Positions 45,202-56,328 of a stretch of 64,000 nucleotides of DNA are shown piece after piece. The notes under the pieces are model-generated. The model was not told the DNA's origin, made no database searches, and was given only the letters and a program-made list of their open reading frames with translations. The DNA comes from Buddleja alternifolia (Eukaryota; Streptophyta; Magnoliopsida; Lamiales; Scrophulariaceae), in contig CM033403.1 in the NCBI GenBank assembly GCA_019426215.1, forward strand, positions 34,606,754 to 34,670,753, written 5' to 3'. The translations under genes were made by a program, and so were the position numbers. Within the stretch, counting starts at the first letter, position 1. Each line of letters begins with the position of its first letter.

Positions 45202-45844
45202 TTTTAGTTACAAATTATTCTTCAATAGCCCTCCAAATGCGAAAGCTAAATAGCCCGGGAAAACTTTTCTGATGTGGAAGATCAGATTAAACTGCAACCA
45301 CAGAGCATACTTAGAATACCCGAGCTCTGATACCACTTGTTGTGGAACTCAGAGTCATATTCCACTAAATATAGAAATAGCGAGAGAAATATTGTACTAG
45401 AAAACCACACTAGATTTAATTCCCAGGAAAGATTGGAGGCGTCACAACGGTCGCGCTTAAAACCCAACCTCCTCGACAGAATTAACTAGACGAATTTAAT
45501 AGCACAATATAACACTACAACTATAACTAACAATGGCTACTTGAAGAATAGCACAAAATAAAGAACACCAAATTTAACGAGGTTCGGCTAATTTAGCCTA
45601 CGTCCTCGGACCCCACCAAAATATTTCACTAAAAGACTAAAGTGAAACTATTACAAACTATAAAGGAAGAAAGTAGAAATTGCTAAAAGACTTAGGCAAT
45701 TTGGGATGTTTTATAATGTAAATAGATGGTCTCTTTTTATAGTGTAAAGAGACCACTCTTTACAACCATTTTCCAATGTGGGATATTGCTCAACTTTGAA
45801 ATGAGTCATTTTTCAACAAAGCATTCATTGTATATTTAAAATAC

Positions 45845-46301
45845 GGGGAAAAGCTCATTGTTCGTCCCTTATTTGTGTCCAAGTACACTTTTAGTTCCAA
45901 GCTTTATGTAAATCTCATATTGCGTCCCATAACTCGTCAAATGTCTCATTTTTTGTCCCAACCGAATATTCCGTCCAAGTTTTAACGGTCAACTCCATTA
46001 GTCAACATTTTGACCAATTTTTTTGGGAAGAATTCATGTGTAAATCCACTCACACATGGATTATATTTAATATCACGATATTTTCATTTAATATCACGTG
46101 TCAATCACGCACAGAATCTCCCCAAAAAATCGATCAAAATGTTGACTAACGGAGTTGACCATTAAGTTATAAACGAAAAATTTGGTTGGGACTAAATGTG
46201 TTACATTTAGTAAGTTATAGGACTAAATGTGAGATTTATATAGAGCTCGGGACTAAAAGTGTATTACGGCACAAATACGGGACAAAAAATACGATTTGCC
46301 C
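45845..46301. mobile_element. Fold-back miniature element (457 bp)
   Basis: Long inverted arms of about 200 bp fold the entire element; the ends are GGGGAAAAGCTCATTG and its partner CGATTTGCCC. The 8-bp flank TAAAATAC occurs on both sides (45837-45844, 46302-46309). It lies between the copia element and PB1-B. A relative lies at ~63060-63606. Confidence 0.8.
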
Positions 46302-46833
46302 TAAAATACATGTGCTAAATCTTATCGCATAGCAAATCTCCTCGAAGAAATAGAAATTTGATTTTTAGAAATAAACATTGAAAAATATTTGATGTTGTTG
46401 AATATCATGGTCGATATATATAATATATATTACCTGATTATATCACCATATTAATTAACAATGTCAATCAATATAATTGAATATTTATTGGACATACATG
46501 TATATTAGGAGAATAATAGATATCGTCTAATCATACCATATAATATGACCGTATCAACCCATACTTTGAATCATGGTCTTATGTGCGTAAATGTTTTACA
46601 AACAAAAATATGTGTTTGAATATATATACATGTATGAAATTTATGTTGAGATCATACATGCATGGTATCGATTAAAATTAAATACATGTACTATGGCTAA
46701 GAGTCTGATGAACTACTTATCTCATTCTTCGACACTCAAATACAATGTAAGATTATATAGATTCATCTAATCTAGCTAGGCAAAAAAAAAAAAAATTGTA
46801 TTCAAGTGGGTTATGATTTTTTTTTCTACATGC

Positions 46834-46840
46834 TATATAA
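46834..46840 (+). promoter_or_regulatory. TATA box of PB1-B
   Basis: TATATAA lies 84-90 bp before the ATG at 46924. The surrounding sequence (CATGCTATA...AAGGGTGA) is shared with the PB1-A promoter. Confidence 0.6.
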
Positions 46841-46923
46841 AGGGTGATTTACCGGTATAGTTTCACCGATCCCAAGCTATAGTAAAGTTTAATTCAATAT
46901 ATCCAATTCCGAAGAATCATACC

Positions 46924-47366
46924 ATGAGTACTCAAGGTATGTACATTATTTAACATATTATTCTTTGTTTGTAGTTTATAACTTATGATTATAATGAATA
47001 AGCCCAATTTCGTATTAATATTCTAATACGAACGATAATGGCCCTCGACCTACAGGTTCGGCCGGTTTCGTGATCGTAGAAGCAGAATATAAAGGTGATG
47101 TTGTAAAGTTTAAGCTGCCATTTTCATCAGGGGTAAAAGAGCTGAGGGAAGAACTGAGTAGGCGATTGCCAATTTACAATACCTGGTTCAAAGTGAAATA
47201 TACGGATGAAAGTGGTAAATGGATCTTATTAACATGCGACAACGACTTAGAGTTTTGTAAGGAGACATTATTGGCTTCATCGCGCAATAAGGTGGTCAAG
47301 ATGTTGGTTCAACATCAGCCAGAATTTGATGAGTACCATCCTTTAGGATATCAATTTGGTATTTAA
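46924..47366 (+). CDS. Stand-alone PB1-domain small protein, copy B
   Basis: Exon 1 is 46924-46936 and exon 2 is 47056-47366; the joined protein has 107 aa. Nearly the whole chain is a PB1 domain of the NIN-like-protein type. The first strand is VVKFKLPF with the basic lysine, and an acidic OPCA-like stretch runs from YTDESGKW to CDNDLEF. A short polar tail (QHQPEFDEYHPLGYQFGI) follows. Having both basic and acidic faces, it could pair with itself or with PB1 domains of larger proteins. No RWP-RK or other domain is encoded nearby, so it does not look like the end of a larger gene. The 13-nt first exon and its splice donor are conserved in copy A, which supports this model. It is probably cytosolic or nuclear. 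Regulation is unknown beyond the TATA box. Confidence 0.78.
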
Positions 47367-47643
47367 TATCGTATTTCACGGTACATGTCAAGTGTATACA
47401 TTCGATATGTATCTCTGGAAAGTTATAATGGATTTAAATTTCTAATATGTTTGTTATTCAACTATTTGGTTTGAAATTTGTGACTTTTGAGTTCGCTCTA
47501 TGAATTTGAAATAAAGTGTTATTAGCTTTCATATAATTATTCTACTTTTTTTCATTTTTTTTGAGAAAAATAAATTCCAATAAAATATGTTTGTTCTAAT
47601 AAAATGAAAAACGAAAAAACTTAGATATACAGTCAACTAAAAT
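47367..47643. other. Non-coding DNA downstream of PB1-B
   Basis: AT-rich, paralogous to the region after PB1-A. No gene is seen. Confidence 0.6.
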
Positions 47644-47655
47644 TTATACTTTAAT

Positions 47656-47857
47656 GTAAAATAGGTTGGTCTAGCGATATCAATTTCCCACTTTATGTGA
47701 GAGGTCATGGGTTCGAATGTAGGCTGCGACAAGTTGTAGCTCTTTCCTCCTTTATGGAGGTAGATGAAGTATTTATGGCTCAAAATTATGACAATCAACC
47801 CGGATTTGTCGGACTAGATATTTAGGGTATTCCCTTCGTCTTGAAATTAAAAAAAAA
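47656..47857 (+). mobile_element. tRNA-derived SINE (202 bp)
   Basis: A Pol III A-box-like GGTCTAGCGAT (~47668) and B-box GGGTTCGAATG (~47708) lie in the 5' part. The 3' end is an A-run. A 12-bp target duplication TTATACTTTAAT flanks it (47644-47655, 47858-47869). These are the hallmarks of a plant SINE. Confidence 0.88.
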
Positions 47858-48801
47858 TTATACTTTAATTACTTAAATAATAAAAAAAATTGGAGATAAT
47901 GTTATTGTTTAAAGTTTGGTTAAATTAAATAATAAAATATAAAAGACATGCTTTAAATATATTTTAACTTCTACAGCATATTTCCGATTAGAATGAAGAA
48001 TTATCCAACTTATGTAAAAAAATATTAAAATACTTAAAAAAATTCACGCAAAAGCATGCAACCACAATTTAACTTTAGGGGCGGTAAGGATGTAGTTGAT
48101 ACAAATATCAAATTAGAGGGACTATTAGTAAACATTAACCCAAAAAATTTACTAGAATCATGATAGGCCACGACAAAATAATTAAAGTACCTAGTAAATG
48201 TGTATTCACTCGTAACGTATTGATTTGGATTCTACCAAACTCAATTCTAGTTAGAATTTCCCATTCCAATTATGTCAATCGCCTAATTATATTCCATATA
48301 ACTGGTATTTAATCAGGATACATATTTTATATTATCTGCATAACAAAAGGATACGAATCTTTTATAGTGGCACATAATAATTAAAAACTTGAGAATGAAA
48401 TAGTGCATGAAATGAAAAAGTGATTCTATGTCAGATCGGGTCCAAAAGAGCAACTGCACTATTTTCTATTAGATGCATGGGCAAGATAGTTAACATACTT
48501 AAAGTACATACATCCAACGGTAATAAATGGACCGGCTCCATTGGACACGATTCGTCTTAGAATTTTCCAAAAAGTTCCAACAATGAACATATTCTTATGG
48601 CTGACTTCATGATGATAGTGAAATGGAATTTGGATTCCACTTGTTTTATACAAAATGACCCATATTAATATTCCTTGATTTTGAAAGATAACAGGTAAAG
48701 AGATGATAAGACCCTTTACCTTAAAATACTACTTTCATTCGGTTTGTTTTAAACTTTTATAGATGGGTAAAAAAGAAAGAGATTTTATAGCTATCTATAG
48801 C

Positions 48802-49266
48802 CTATGATATGATACACAGATTCGATATAAATACGAATGTGACACGATACGAAATACGGTAAATCAAAATTCTAAAATATGATACGTTGATACGTATGTA
48901 TATGCATTATACTATTTAAAGTTAAAGTTGATTCAATAGATTAATGGACAAAAATAAAATATTATCCAATGCCTAAAAAAAATTTGTTTTGTTTAATTTA
49001 TATGTTTAATTTTTAATAAAAGACCGAAAATATTATCCTTTTTTCCTATTTTAGCCAAAAAGTATCATATAATATTAAAAAAATACTCCGACTAGTATCC
49101 AAGGTGTGTCAGATACGCAAATTTTGTATCGGATACCGTATCCAAAACTTTTTTTTTCTTTTTTATTACGGACACTTCATAATTGTCCGGGACACAGTAT
49201 CCGAGAGAATCCATGTTGGATACGAAACTATACTAGATCATTTTTAGGAGTATATGCGAATCATAG
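48802..49266. mobile_element. hAT-type miniature element (465 bp)
   Basis: The ends are CTATGAT and its inverse ATCATAG, with 8-bp duplications TCTATAGC (48794-48801, 49267-49274). The corresponding site in duplication copy A (~9431-9440) has a single TCTATAGC, so the element arrived after the duplication. It is a relative of the elements at 31251 and 36984. Confidence 0.88.
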
Positions 49267-49430
49267 TCTATAGCTGGAAAAAAAAATAAGATATCAAATA
49301 ATTATATTGAAAGTTATATGAGTGGGAAATGAATCATTTTCCGTTATTCCATTATCATCTTAATTATACACAATTATGTAACAATTTAGGGTAATATTTA
49401 AATTGACAATATACATATATATATATATAT

Positions 49431-50011
49431 ATATACATATATATAGGTGGACAAAAAGTCATACTGTACCAGCACCACCTAGTTCAACTTTATATCACCA
49501 CCGCAAAACAATGCAATTTTTTATGTTAAAATTAAAATAATAGAGGCACTATCAAATCATGCTTAGAGCACTAACAAAGTGTTCCTTGTCGGATAACTTT
49601 ATCCTAGAAAATGTATTTGGAATCTTATATGATCTATGTTGACGTGATTAAAAAACTATGGCTTTGAGTTTGTCGGGTCAAAATATCCTGAAAAAAGGAA
49701 AAACCTAATACAGTTACTCAATATAAAGATCACAAACAATTTAAGTGCATCAGCATATTCCTTTTCATTTTGGTTCTCACCCCATGTTGGAAACTGTTAG
49801 TTTACAACAGCCTTGGGGAATTTCTGGGATAAATCGTCACATATTCCTTCGATTCCGCATAAAAATTTCAGGCAATTACATGGAATATATTTGATCAAGA
49901 ACATGATAGCAACAACATGCAATAAGAATCAAATGCTATTCTTCTATCTCCTATATCTATGTTGAGATAGATTTCTGGAACAGCAAAAAACAAGACACTT
50001 AATTAGTAGCT
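49431..50011 (+). promoter_or_regulatory. Upstream region of the WAT1-related gene
   Basis: This is 0.6 kb between the AT microsatellite and the ATG. No clear TATA box could be separated from the general AT richness, and I see no coding or repeat feature here. Confidence 0.3.
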
Positions 50012-52380
50012 ATGGAGGCTGGCGGGTTTTACGTGCGTTTCAAGCCTCACATTCTTATGGTTATCACTCAGATTGGCTATACTTTCATGTATATCATAAC
50101 AGAAGCTTCCTTCAATCATGGGATGAATCCTTTCGTCTATGTTACTTATCGACATTTTGTGTCTGCTCTGGTATTGCTACCGTTTGCATATTTCATCGAA
50201 AGGTATATAAACATCCATCAGATTTCCTTCCACGTCATATTTGTAGTTTTATGTCTTCGGGTCATTCTATAGTGGACTGTGTGTGAAATGACCAGTCACC
50301 CCGATCCAATGTTATTGATGGACGGGTACCATTGGTGTCAGTATGTTTTTCAGTATGATTTCGATTAGTACATATTAATACTCAAACTGTTCATTCATGT
50401 AGCCCGAGCCTCCTGATGTTTTGCAAATTACTAAAACACCCACTGTTAGATCAAGACGACTCGAAAAACATGGGGTCAAATTATAGTTTTTTTTTTTTCT
50501 ACTAACAAGCGGTGAAATTGTAATATGTTTTTACTGGGAATTTATGATAATTTCTCAAAACTTTGGGATGCTTTTTATTGTTACGGTCTCACGCAGGGGT
50601 GTCTGTAATTTACCCTTGAGACAATGACCAACCCGGGGACTGATATTTCTTCTAACAAAATGCAGAAAAATTCGACCGAAGCTAACATTAGCTCTTTTCC
50701 TGGAGATTTTTGTTCTTTCACTTCTCGGGTAAGAATTTTTCCACGTCTATTACGCTTATAAGTAACAAAATTCACAAACATAACTAGCAAAATTTCAATT
50801 TTTTGCAGGGTGAGTTTAACCCTGAACATGTATTTCACAAGCTTGGAGTACACCTCTCCAACACTACTGGCATGCATGGTCAATACTATAGCTTCCTTGA
50901 CATTTATACTAGCAGTTATACTCAGGTAAAAATATGTAAAAAACTAAATACTTGTGAACAGAAACAAATTAAGCAAGAATTACATACCACGGATTTACAT
51001 GCAGAATGGAGATTGTAAATATTCGAAGCCCTCGTGGGATTGCCAAAGTTCTAGGAACCGGGGTGTCCTTAGCTGGCGTTATGACGATGACATTGTACAA
51101 AGGACCGGCTTTAAAGAACATTGGCCATGCACTCGTTCATATAGGAGGCGGCTCATCAGTTATCCACGAGCACTGGTTGAAGGGCTCCCTTCTTACTATT
51201 GCAAGCTGTGTTACATGGTCTATATGGTACATTATGCAGGTTTTTACCACGAAACTTACAAGTTAGAGTACTATTATAATGTTTATGAAAATCAGCATAT
51301 CTAAACAAAAATGGGTGTAAAATCTTTAACACGATCTTTACAGGAAAATTATATACACACATCTGTGCCCTAATTACCAAAAAAAAAAACCCTGATAAAT
51401 TACCATAACTTCTCAATCAGTAAAAGCATATTATAGTTTAACCCCCTGTTTTTCGAGTTGTCAAGTTTTTGAGGGATGTCTAAATAATTTGTAAAACTTC
51501 AGGAGGCTCGTGGTAATTACTTAATAAGTGAGGGGATGTGCATGTAATTATCCTAATCTTTAATAACTTGTAAAATTATAATCGGTATCCAATATTATAA
51601 AGAAAAATTAAGGATTGAATTAAGCTTCTCATGAGGTAATTATATAACGTAACTCATAATAATTTCCCTTGGTAATAAACAAAGGATTACAAGATATAGA
51701 CTTTGTACAAATAATTGCAACAAACTTACCGGCAAGTTAATAACGCAGGCATATACTTTGAAACGATATCCAGCCCAGCTTTCACTAGCTACATGGATGA
51801 ATTTTGTTGGAGCTGTGCAATCAGCTGTCTTCACAGTGATTGTAGAACATAGAAAAGCTGCATGGACTATTGGTTTTAATATTGATCTCTGGTCGACCTT
51901 ATACGGAGTAAGTTTGGAAAATATGATAATATCAGCAATCAAATTACAATAGATTTGAACTAATCGCGCAATTATTGAAACAGGGAGTAGTCATCTCTGG
52001 CATAATCACTTTCATTCAACTGTGGTGCACAGAAGCAAAAGGACCTGTATTTGTGACAATGTTTAATCCCCTTTCGACATTGCTAGTGGCAATTTTATCG
52101 TATTTTGCCCTTGGCGAGAAGCTCTATATTGGGAGGTAAGAGTATATTATGTACGTCTGCGTGCATGTGTTGATCATGTCCACCAAAACTGAATTCAGTG
52201 TCATAATTGTATACTTCTGGTATTTGCAGCATACTAGGTGGTGTTATTGTCATTATGGGACTCTACTTGCTGTTATGGGGAAAAGAACACGATGAAGCAC
52301 AAATAAAGCTGAAAGAGAATGAAGATCCAAAGACGCTGATATTCTCTTCAGATGAAAATAATTTGAAAGGAGAACCTTAG
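50012..52380 (+). CDS. WAT1-related (EamA/nodulin MtN21-like) transporter
   Basis: Seven exons (50012-50202, 50666-50728, 50809-50925, 51005-51239, 51749-51907, 51984-52135, 52230-52380) have GT/AG ends and join to 355 aa. This is the usual size for the plant WAT1-related family in the drug/metabolite transporter superfamily. The first EamA half is in exons 1-4 and the second in exons 5-7, giving about ten membrane segments. Family landmarks are SFNHGMNPFVYVTYRH, the YFTSLEYTSPT stretch, GPVFVTMFNPLSTL and LGEKLYIG. It is expected in the vacuolar or plasma membrane; members move auxin, amino acids or other metabolites, and the substrate here is unknown. Introns 1 and 4 contain degenerate miniature elements. 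It is convergent with the bHLH gene. No defects were seen. Confidence 0.92.
50420..50625. repeat. Degenerate miniature element in WAT1 intron 1
   Basis: It contains GCAAATTACTAAAACACCC on the left and GGGGTGTCTGTAATTTACCC on the right, inverted to each other, as in other family-M-like repeats. Boundaries are approximate. Confidence 0.5.
51335..51560. repeat. Degenerate miniature element in WAT1 intron 4
   Basis: CCCTAATTACCAAAAAA on the left and GTAATTACTTAATAAGTGAGGGG on the right recall the family-M miniatures in the dioxygenase introns. Confidence 0.5.
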
Positions 52381-52944
52381 AAATTTTATTGATGTTTCTG
52401 GCAGAAATGATTACGAAATTAATTTAGCGTGGTAAAAAAACATGGATTGAGTTCTGACATATGGTTTCAAATATAAGCATTTGAATTTTTATATCTTTAA
52501 CGAAGTATAGAAAAAGACAGAAAATCCGGCTTCAGGTTTCGTTCTTCGTTGTTTACAGAAAATGACTTCTCGAGAAGCACTCATTTTTCAGTGGATTATT
52601 AACCTAAACTATTATGTCTTGGTAAACGATGGAAAGTTACCTCATTTTGAGTAAACGTTCTTCGAACTGTATGCACAAGTAACGCTGATTCCTTAGAGCA
52701 TCCAAAGTATCCTCGTTGAAATCCACGAGCACCTCGACCTGAGATCCTTGCAACACTTCATGATTATAAGATTATTCCCAACAAAATAAATGTTGCACAT
52801 AAAGACCAATAACCTTCTTCTACCAGTTTTTCTGTAATATTGGATAAAATTTCCAACATCGAAAACCTTTTCAATGTCGAAAACTGTTAGCATTTTGGCA
52901 GCAACATCAACTAAATAATAAAGGTACATTAAATAGACAACCCG

Positions 52945-53145
52945 TATGTGTGAGATCCTAATTACAAAAAACACCCTGAGGTTTAAGAAATTACCATAAC
53001 TCCCTGTATCATTATAGAAGCATATTACAATTTCATCTGCATTTTTGAGTTGTCGGATCCTGCATAGGATGTCTCGGTAATTTACAAAACCTCGGGGGCT
53101 CATGGTAATTGCCCAATAAATAAGGAATTGTGCATGTAATTGTCC
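52945..53145. repeat. Family-M-like miniature element between WAT1 and bHLH genes
   Basis: Left end GAGATCCTAATTACAAAAAACACCC; right end ATGTAATTGTCCC. It lies downstream of both convergent genes. Confidence 0.5.
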
Positions 53146-53448
53146 CAAAAAATAATAACAATTTGAGGACTAGCAACACCATCGGAAAAAGTTCACAAAA
53201 GAGAAGAAAATGATCAAACGCGTGTAAAGGGAATGAAAAGATTGAAGACAAAACAGTAAATATGTATTCCATTGCTCTCCAAACCGAAATATTGTCATTT
53301 ATATCTGATACAGAGATTGCAGATAAAATAGTGCAACTAGATCAAGATAAAAACAATTAGGATCTAATTGATATTTACAAGCATGACTGGCAGAACATAT
53401 CTCATATTGCAATAAAGATTCATCCAGAGCAGCAATTTTCGCATTAAA

Positions 53449-56328
53449 TCAAGCAGCAGGAGGCCTGAGCTCCTGGTCTTGAGAAGTGTCACGGGCACAT
53501 GGTGGTAAATACTGCCACATTGGCACATAACCGTAGCTTGGAAACATAGCCATCTTGTTTCCCCCAATCTGATATGCTGGTGGATGTGCTGGAGGAACGT
53601 TCATGGTTTTCATCTGTTGCTCTATCCTTTGTTTATCTGCTTTAAGCACCATTTTCTCTTCACGAAGTTCATTCTTCTCAGCCTGTTTTAGAGAAAACGA
53701 TAATCCATAAACCAATCAGAGTAATATGAAGTAACCTGCCTGCAGAACCAAAGTAAGAAGATGTTTTCGAATACCATTTCTGTTTTCTTGATCATAATTT
53801 TCAGAAAATTACAAGTACAAACAATTTTCCACCAAAAACATAGACGAATATAGCTAATATCACTTCATTTTAACACAAATACCCATAATACACATTTCCG
53901 GAAAAAATTCTGATTATTCAAAAACCATAAACAAATATAACCCAAAGCTGGAGAAATGTCCTGTCTAACCTTCAGAGTTTGTATCTCTTCTAAAAGCCTT
54001 TCATTCATCTCTTGATACTCCTGGGATTCAGTTTTTAGCTCCTTTATAATTCTGATGGCGTCACCAAGTATGGCCAATTTGTCAGTTTTCACAGGTCTTC
54101 CAGGTTCCAAAATAGCGGACAAATCTGAGAACCTGCATTAAGGACAAAAACTGTTCTATCATTGGAAAACCATTTGTATGTATATTGCTTCTAGGTTTAT
54201 ATTTGTAGTACATAGTGTATTCATATCCAAAGCAAAATGAGCTTTCCCACATTCCTTCAATATATTGTAACTATGTAAACAACTACCTTAACAAATAACT
54301 ATCTCAAAAAGGCTTGCACTGAACAAACAGGAAATGACGGAAGTGGAAAGAGAATATTCGACAAAGAATGCTAATGACATTTCTACCTGTCATTCAATTT
54401 TTCTCTCCTCATTCTCTCACGGCATGCTTTTGTTCCTATCACACCACATGAATCACTGCGTCCCCTGGAGAATAACACAATCACAAAGAAAGTGAATATA
54501 AACCAACTTCTGCTTTTAAATTTTAAATATTTAAGATAGGTCATTACTAAAACATATGAAGATTTTCTGACATACTGATCTAACAAATTTAAACAACCCA
54601 TGATAGACGTGTTCGAATAAAGAAAAATGTGAGTATAAACATGATTTTTGGTCCACAAGTTCTTTGTGTTCATTGATTAAAGGGAAATCAAGGATTCATA
54701 TTCGTATTCGGTTGTACAAGGTTCTGGTAAAGTTCTTAGTTAAATACTTCAAATTATTCAATATCATGCATAAATTAGAAATACAGAATGACAGAACAGT
54801 TTGCAGTTCACGCAGTAGCAGTGTTACATGTTGTGCATGGAGTTGTAAAAAAACTTTCGAGCTTCATATGTACTCAACTCATTTGTTAAAGTCTGAATCA
54901 TGAATTTTCATTATCAGTCAAATTTGTTTTCCCTTTGAGCATCCAACATATATGATCGTCTTCTTTAACAATGAAAGCATAGGAAACATGAGCCTTCCTC
55001 ACGAATATTCAGTAGTTACCTCTTTCTCGGAGATTCCCTTTCTGAGCATTCACTTACATGTGATGTAGTTCCACTAAGTGTGACATCCATGGCCACATCG
55101 ACTCTGGCAATAACATGATCAATCATATCAAAACAGTTCTTTCTAAATTTTCCGAGTAATATAGTCAGCAATTTCCAGTAATCACCGAAACCGGAAAAGT
55201 CAAATAAGATAGATAAATACAATCGGTACGCTATCATCATATTTCATGTCAGAGCCGAAGCTTCACTAAAACTAAATGAAAAAGGTAAAAATGGAATTTT
55301 GGAAAAATGCTTCCTTTATAGCATTACTAGATCAAAATTCAAATTTGCAGCGGTAGAAGAATGGGGGGAAAGAAGAGACATGACAAAAAACAACAATCAT
55401 TCAATTTCTATTTAATTTTACTCAAAATCTTCAAGTACCAAACAGGCTTCAGAAGTTGCATCACATACATCTCTAAAAACATAAATATCCATAGAGATAA
55501 GAGAAGTCCACGCCGAGAATCATCAACTATATCGTCTGAGAAATCATATCCCAGGAACTTGAAAAGCCATTCCACATCAGAAAATTAACCGTACAAGTCA
55601 ATGCAAAATATCAACTTAGGCTGAGATCAAAGTGCACAGAGCTAAAAATTGAAAACAAAAATAACAAATCACGATCAATACAAAAAACTAGCTTGATCAT
55701 GCTAAATTAAATCAATTCAAAACATCAACTTCGGCTGGGATTAAAGTGCACAGAGCTAAAAATTAAAGAAAAAACAATAACAAACTACGACGAAAAACTA
55801 GCTCGATTACGGCAAATTAAATCGATTCAAAATATCAACTTAGGCTGAGATCTGTGCACAGAGCTAAAAATTGAAAACAAAAAAGATAGCAAACCACGAG
55901 CAATACTAAAAAACTAACTCGATTTTACGCTGAATTGAATCAATGAAAAATAACATATTAGGCTGAGCCTGAGATTAAAGTGCACATAGCTAAAAATTGG
56001 ACCAAAAAAATTAACAAACTACGATCAATACGAAAAACTAGCTAGATTACGATCAATGCAAAATTAGGCTGAGATTAAAGTGCGCAGAGCAAAAAATTGG
56101 GAAAAAAAAAAGAAAAAAAAACTACAAGCAATACGTAAAAACTAGCTCGATTACGTTCAATCAAATCAAATTAGATACTCACTTCAATTTTTGCAGCTGA
56201 GTGTCCCAGTAGTGGTCGGTCGGCGGCGGCGGCGGCGGCGGCGGAGCGTCATCTAAGAGGCTGCTGTAATCGATTAAATCACACCAGCAATTCTCATTGA
56301 ACGAATCCACGTGATGATGATTATTCAT
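53449..56328 (-). CDS. ILR3: bHLH transcription factor, subgroup IVc (ILR3-like)
   Basis: Five exons on the minus strand (56183-56328, 55020-55103, 54387-54464, 53970-54132, 53449-53682) join to 234 aa. The basic region is KACRERMRREKLNDRF (residues ~89-104), followed by the helix-loop-helix (LSAILEPGRPVKTDKLAILGDAIRII) and a leucine-zipper-like stretch (LKAEKNELREEKMVLKADKQ). The C-terminus RDTSQDQELRPPAA is diagnostic for subgroup IVc (ILR3/bHLH105, bHLH104, bHLH34, bHLH115). That group works in heterodimers to control iron-deficiency genes and other stress responses from the nucleus. Total length and exon number fit ILR3 best, but orthology needs a tree. The N-terminus has a run of nine prolines encoded by a CCG repeat. 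Intron 1 (1.1 kb) contains a five-copy minisatellite. No defects were found. Confidence 0.9.
55617..56160. repeat. ~110-bp minisatellite, five copies, in bHLH intron 1
   Basis: Copies begin at about 55617, 55731, 55841, 55959 and 56064. Each contains GGCTGAGATTAAAGTGCACAG or a variant and ACTAGCTCGATTACG. It is an intronic tandem array and not coding. Confidence 0.85.
56220..56246. repeat. (GGC)n trinucleotide repeat in bHLH exon 1
   Basis: The repeat encodes the poly-proline run of the bHLH protein on the minus strand. It is a likely site of length variation between alleles. Confidence 0.9.

Larger units (their letters stand above)
40687..45818 (-). mobile_element. Ty1-copia retrotransposon, full-length, minus strand
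   Basis: LTRs of 481 bp lie at 40687-41167 and 45338-45818 and differ at roughly eight positions by eye. The 5-bp target duplication is AAGCA (40682-40686, 45819-45823). Inside the right LTR is the iMet primer-binding site (reverse complement of GCTCTGATACCA). A purine tract borders the left LTR. The minus strand encodes, in order, Gag, a CCHC zinc knuckle, protease, integrase, reverse transcriptase and RNase H, the copia order. It resembles the Tnt1-like group. The reading frame is broken in at least three places, so this copy is inactive despite its young LTRs. Confidence 0.95.

Noticed and set aside
51156..51942. Minus-strand ORFs over the WAT1 gene
   Set aside because: They are antisense to real transporter exons and introns.
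55617..56160. Possible tandem array of small RNA genes
   Set aside because: No Pol III boxes, hairpin or terminator in the unit; it is a plain intronic minisatellite.
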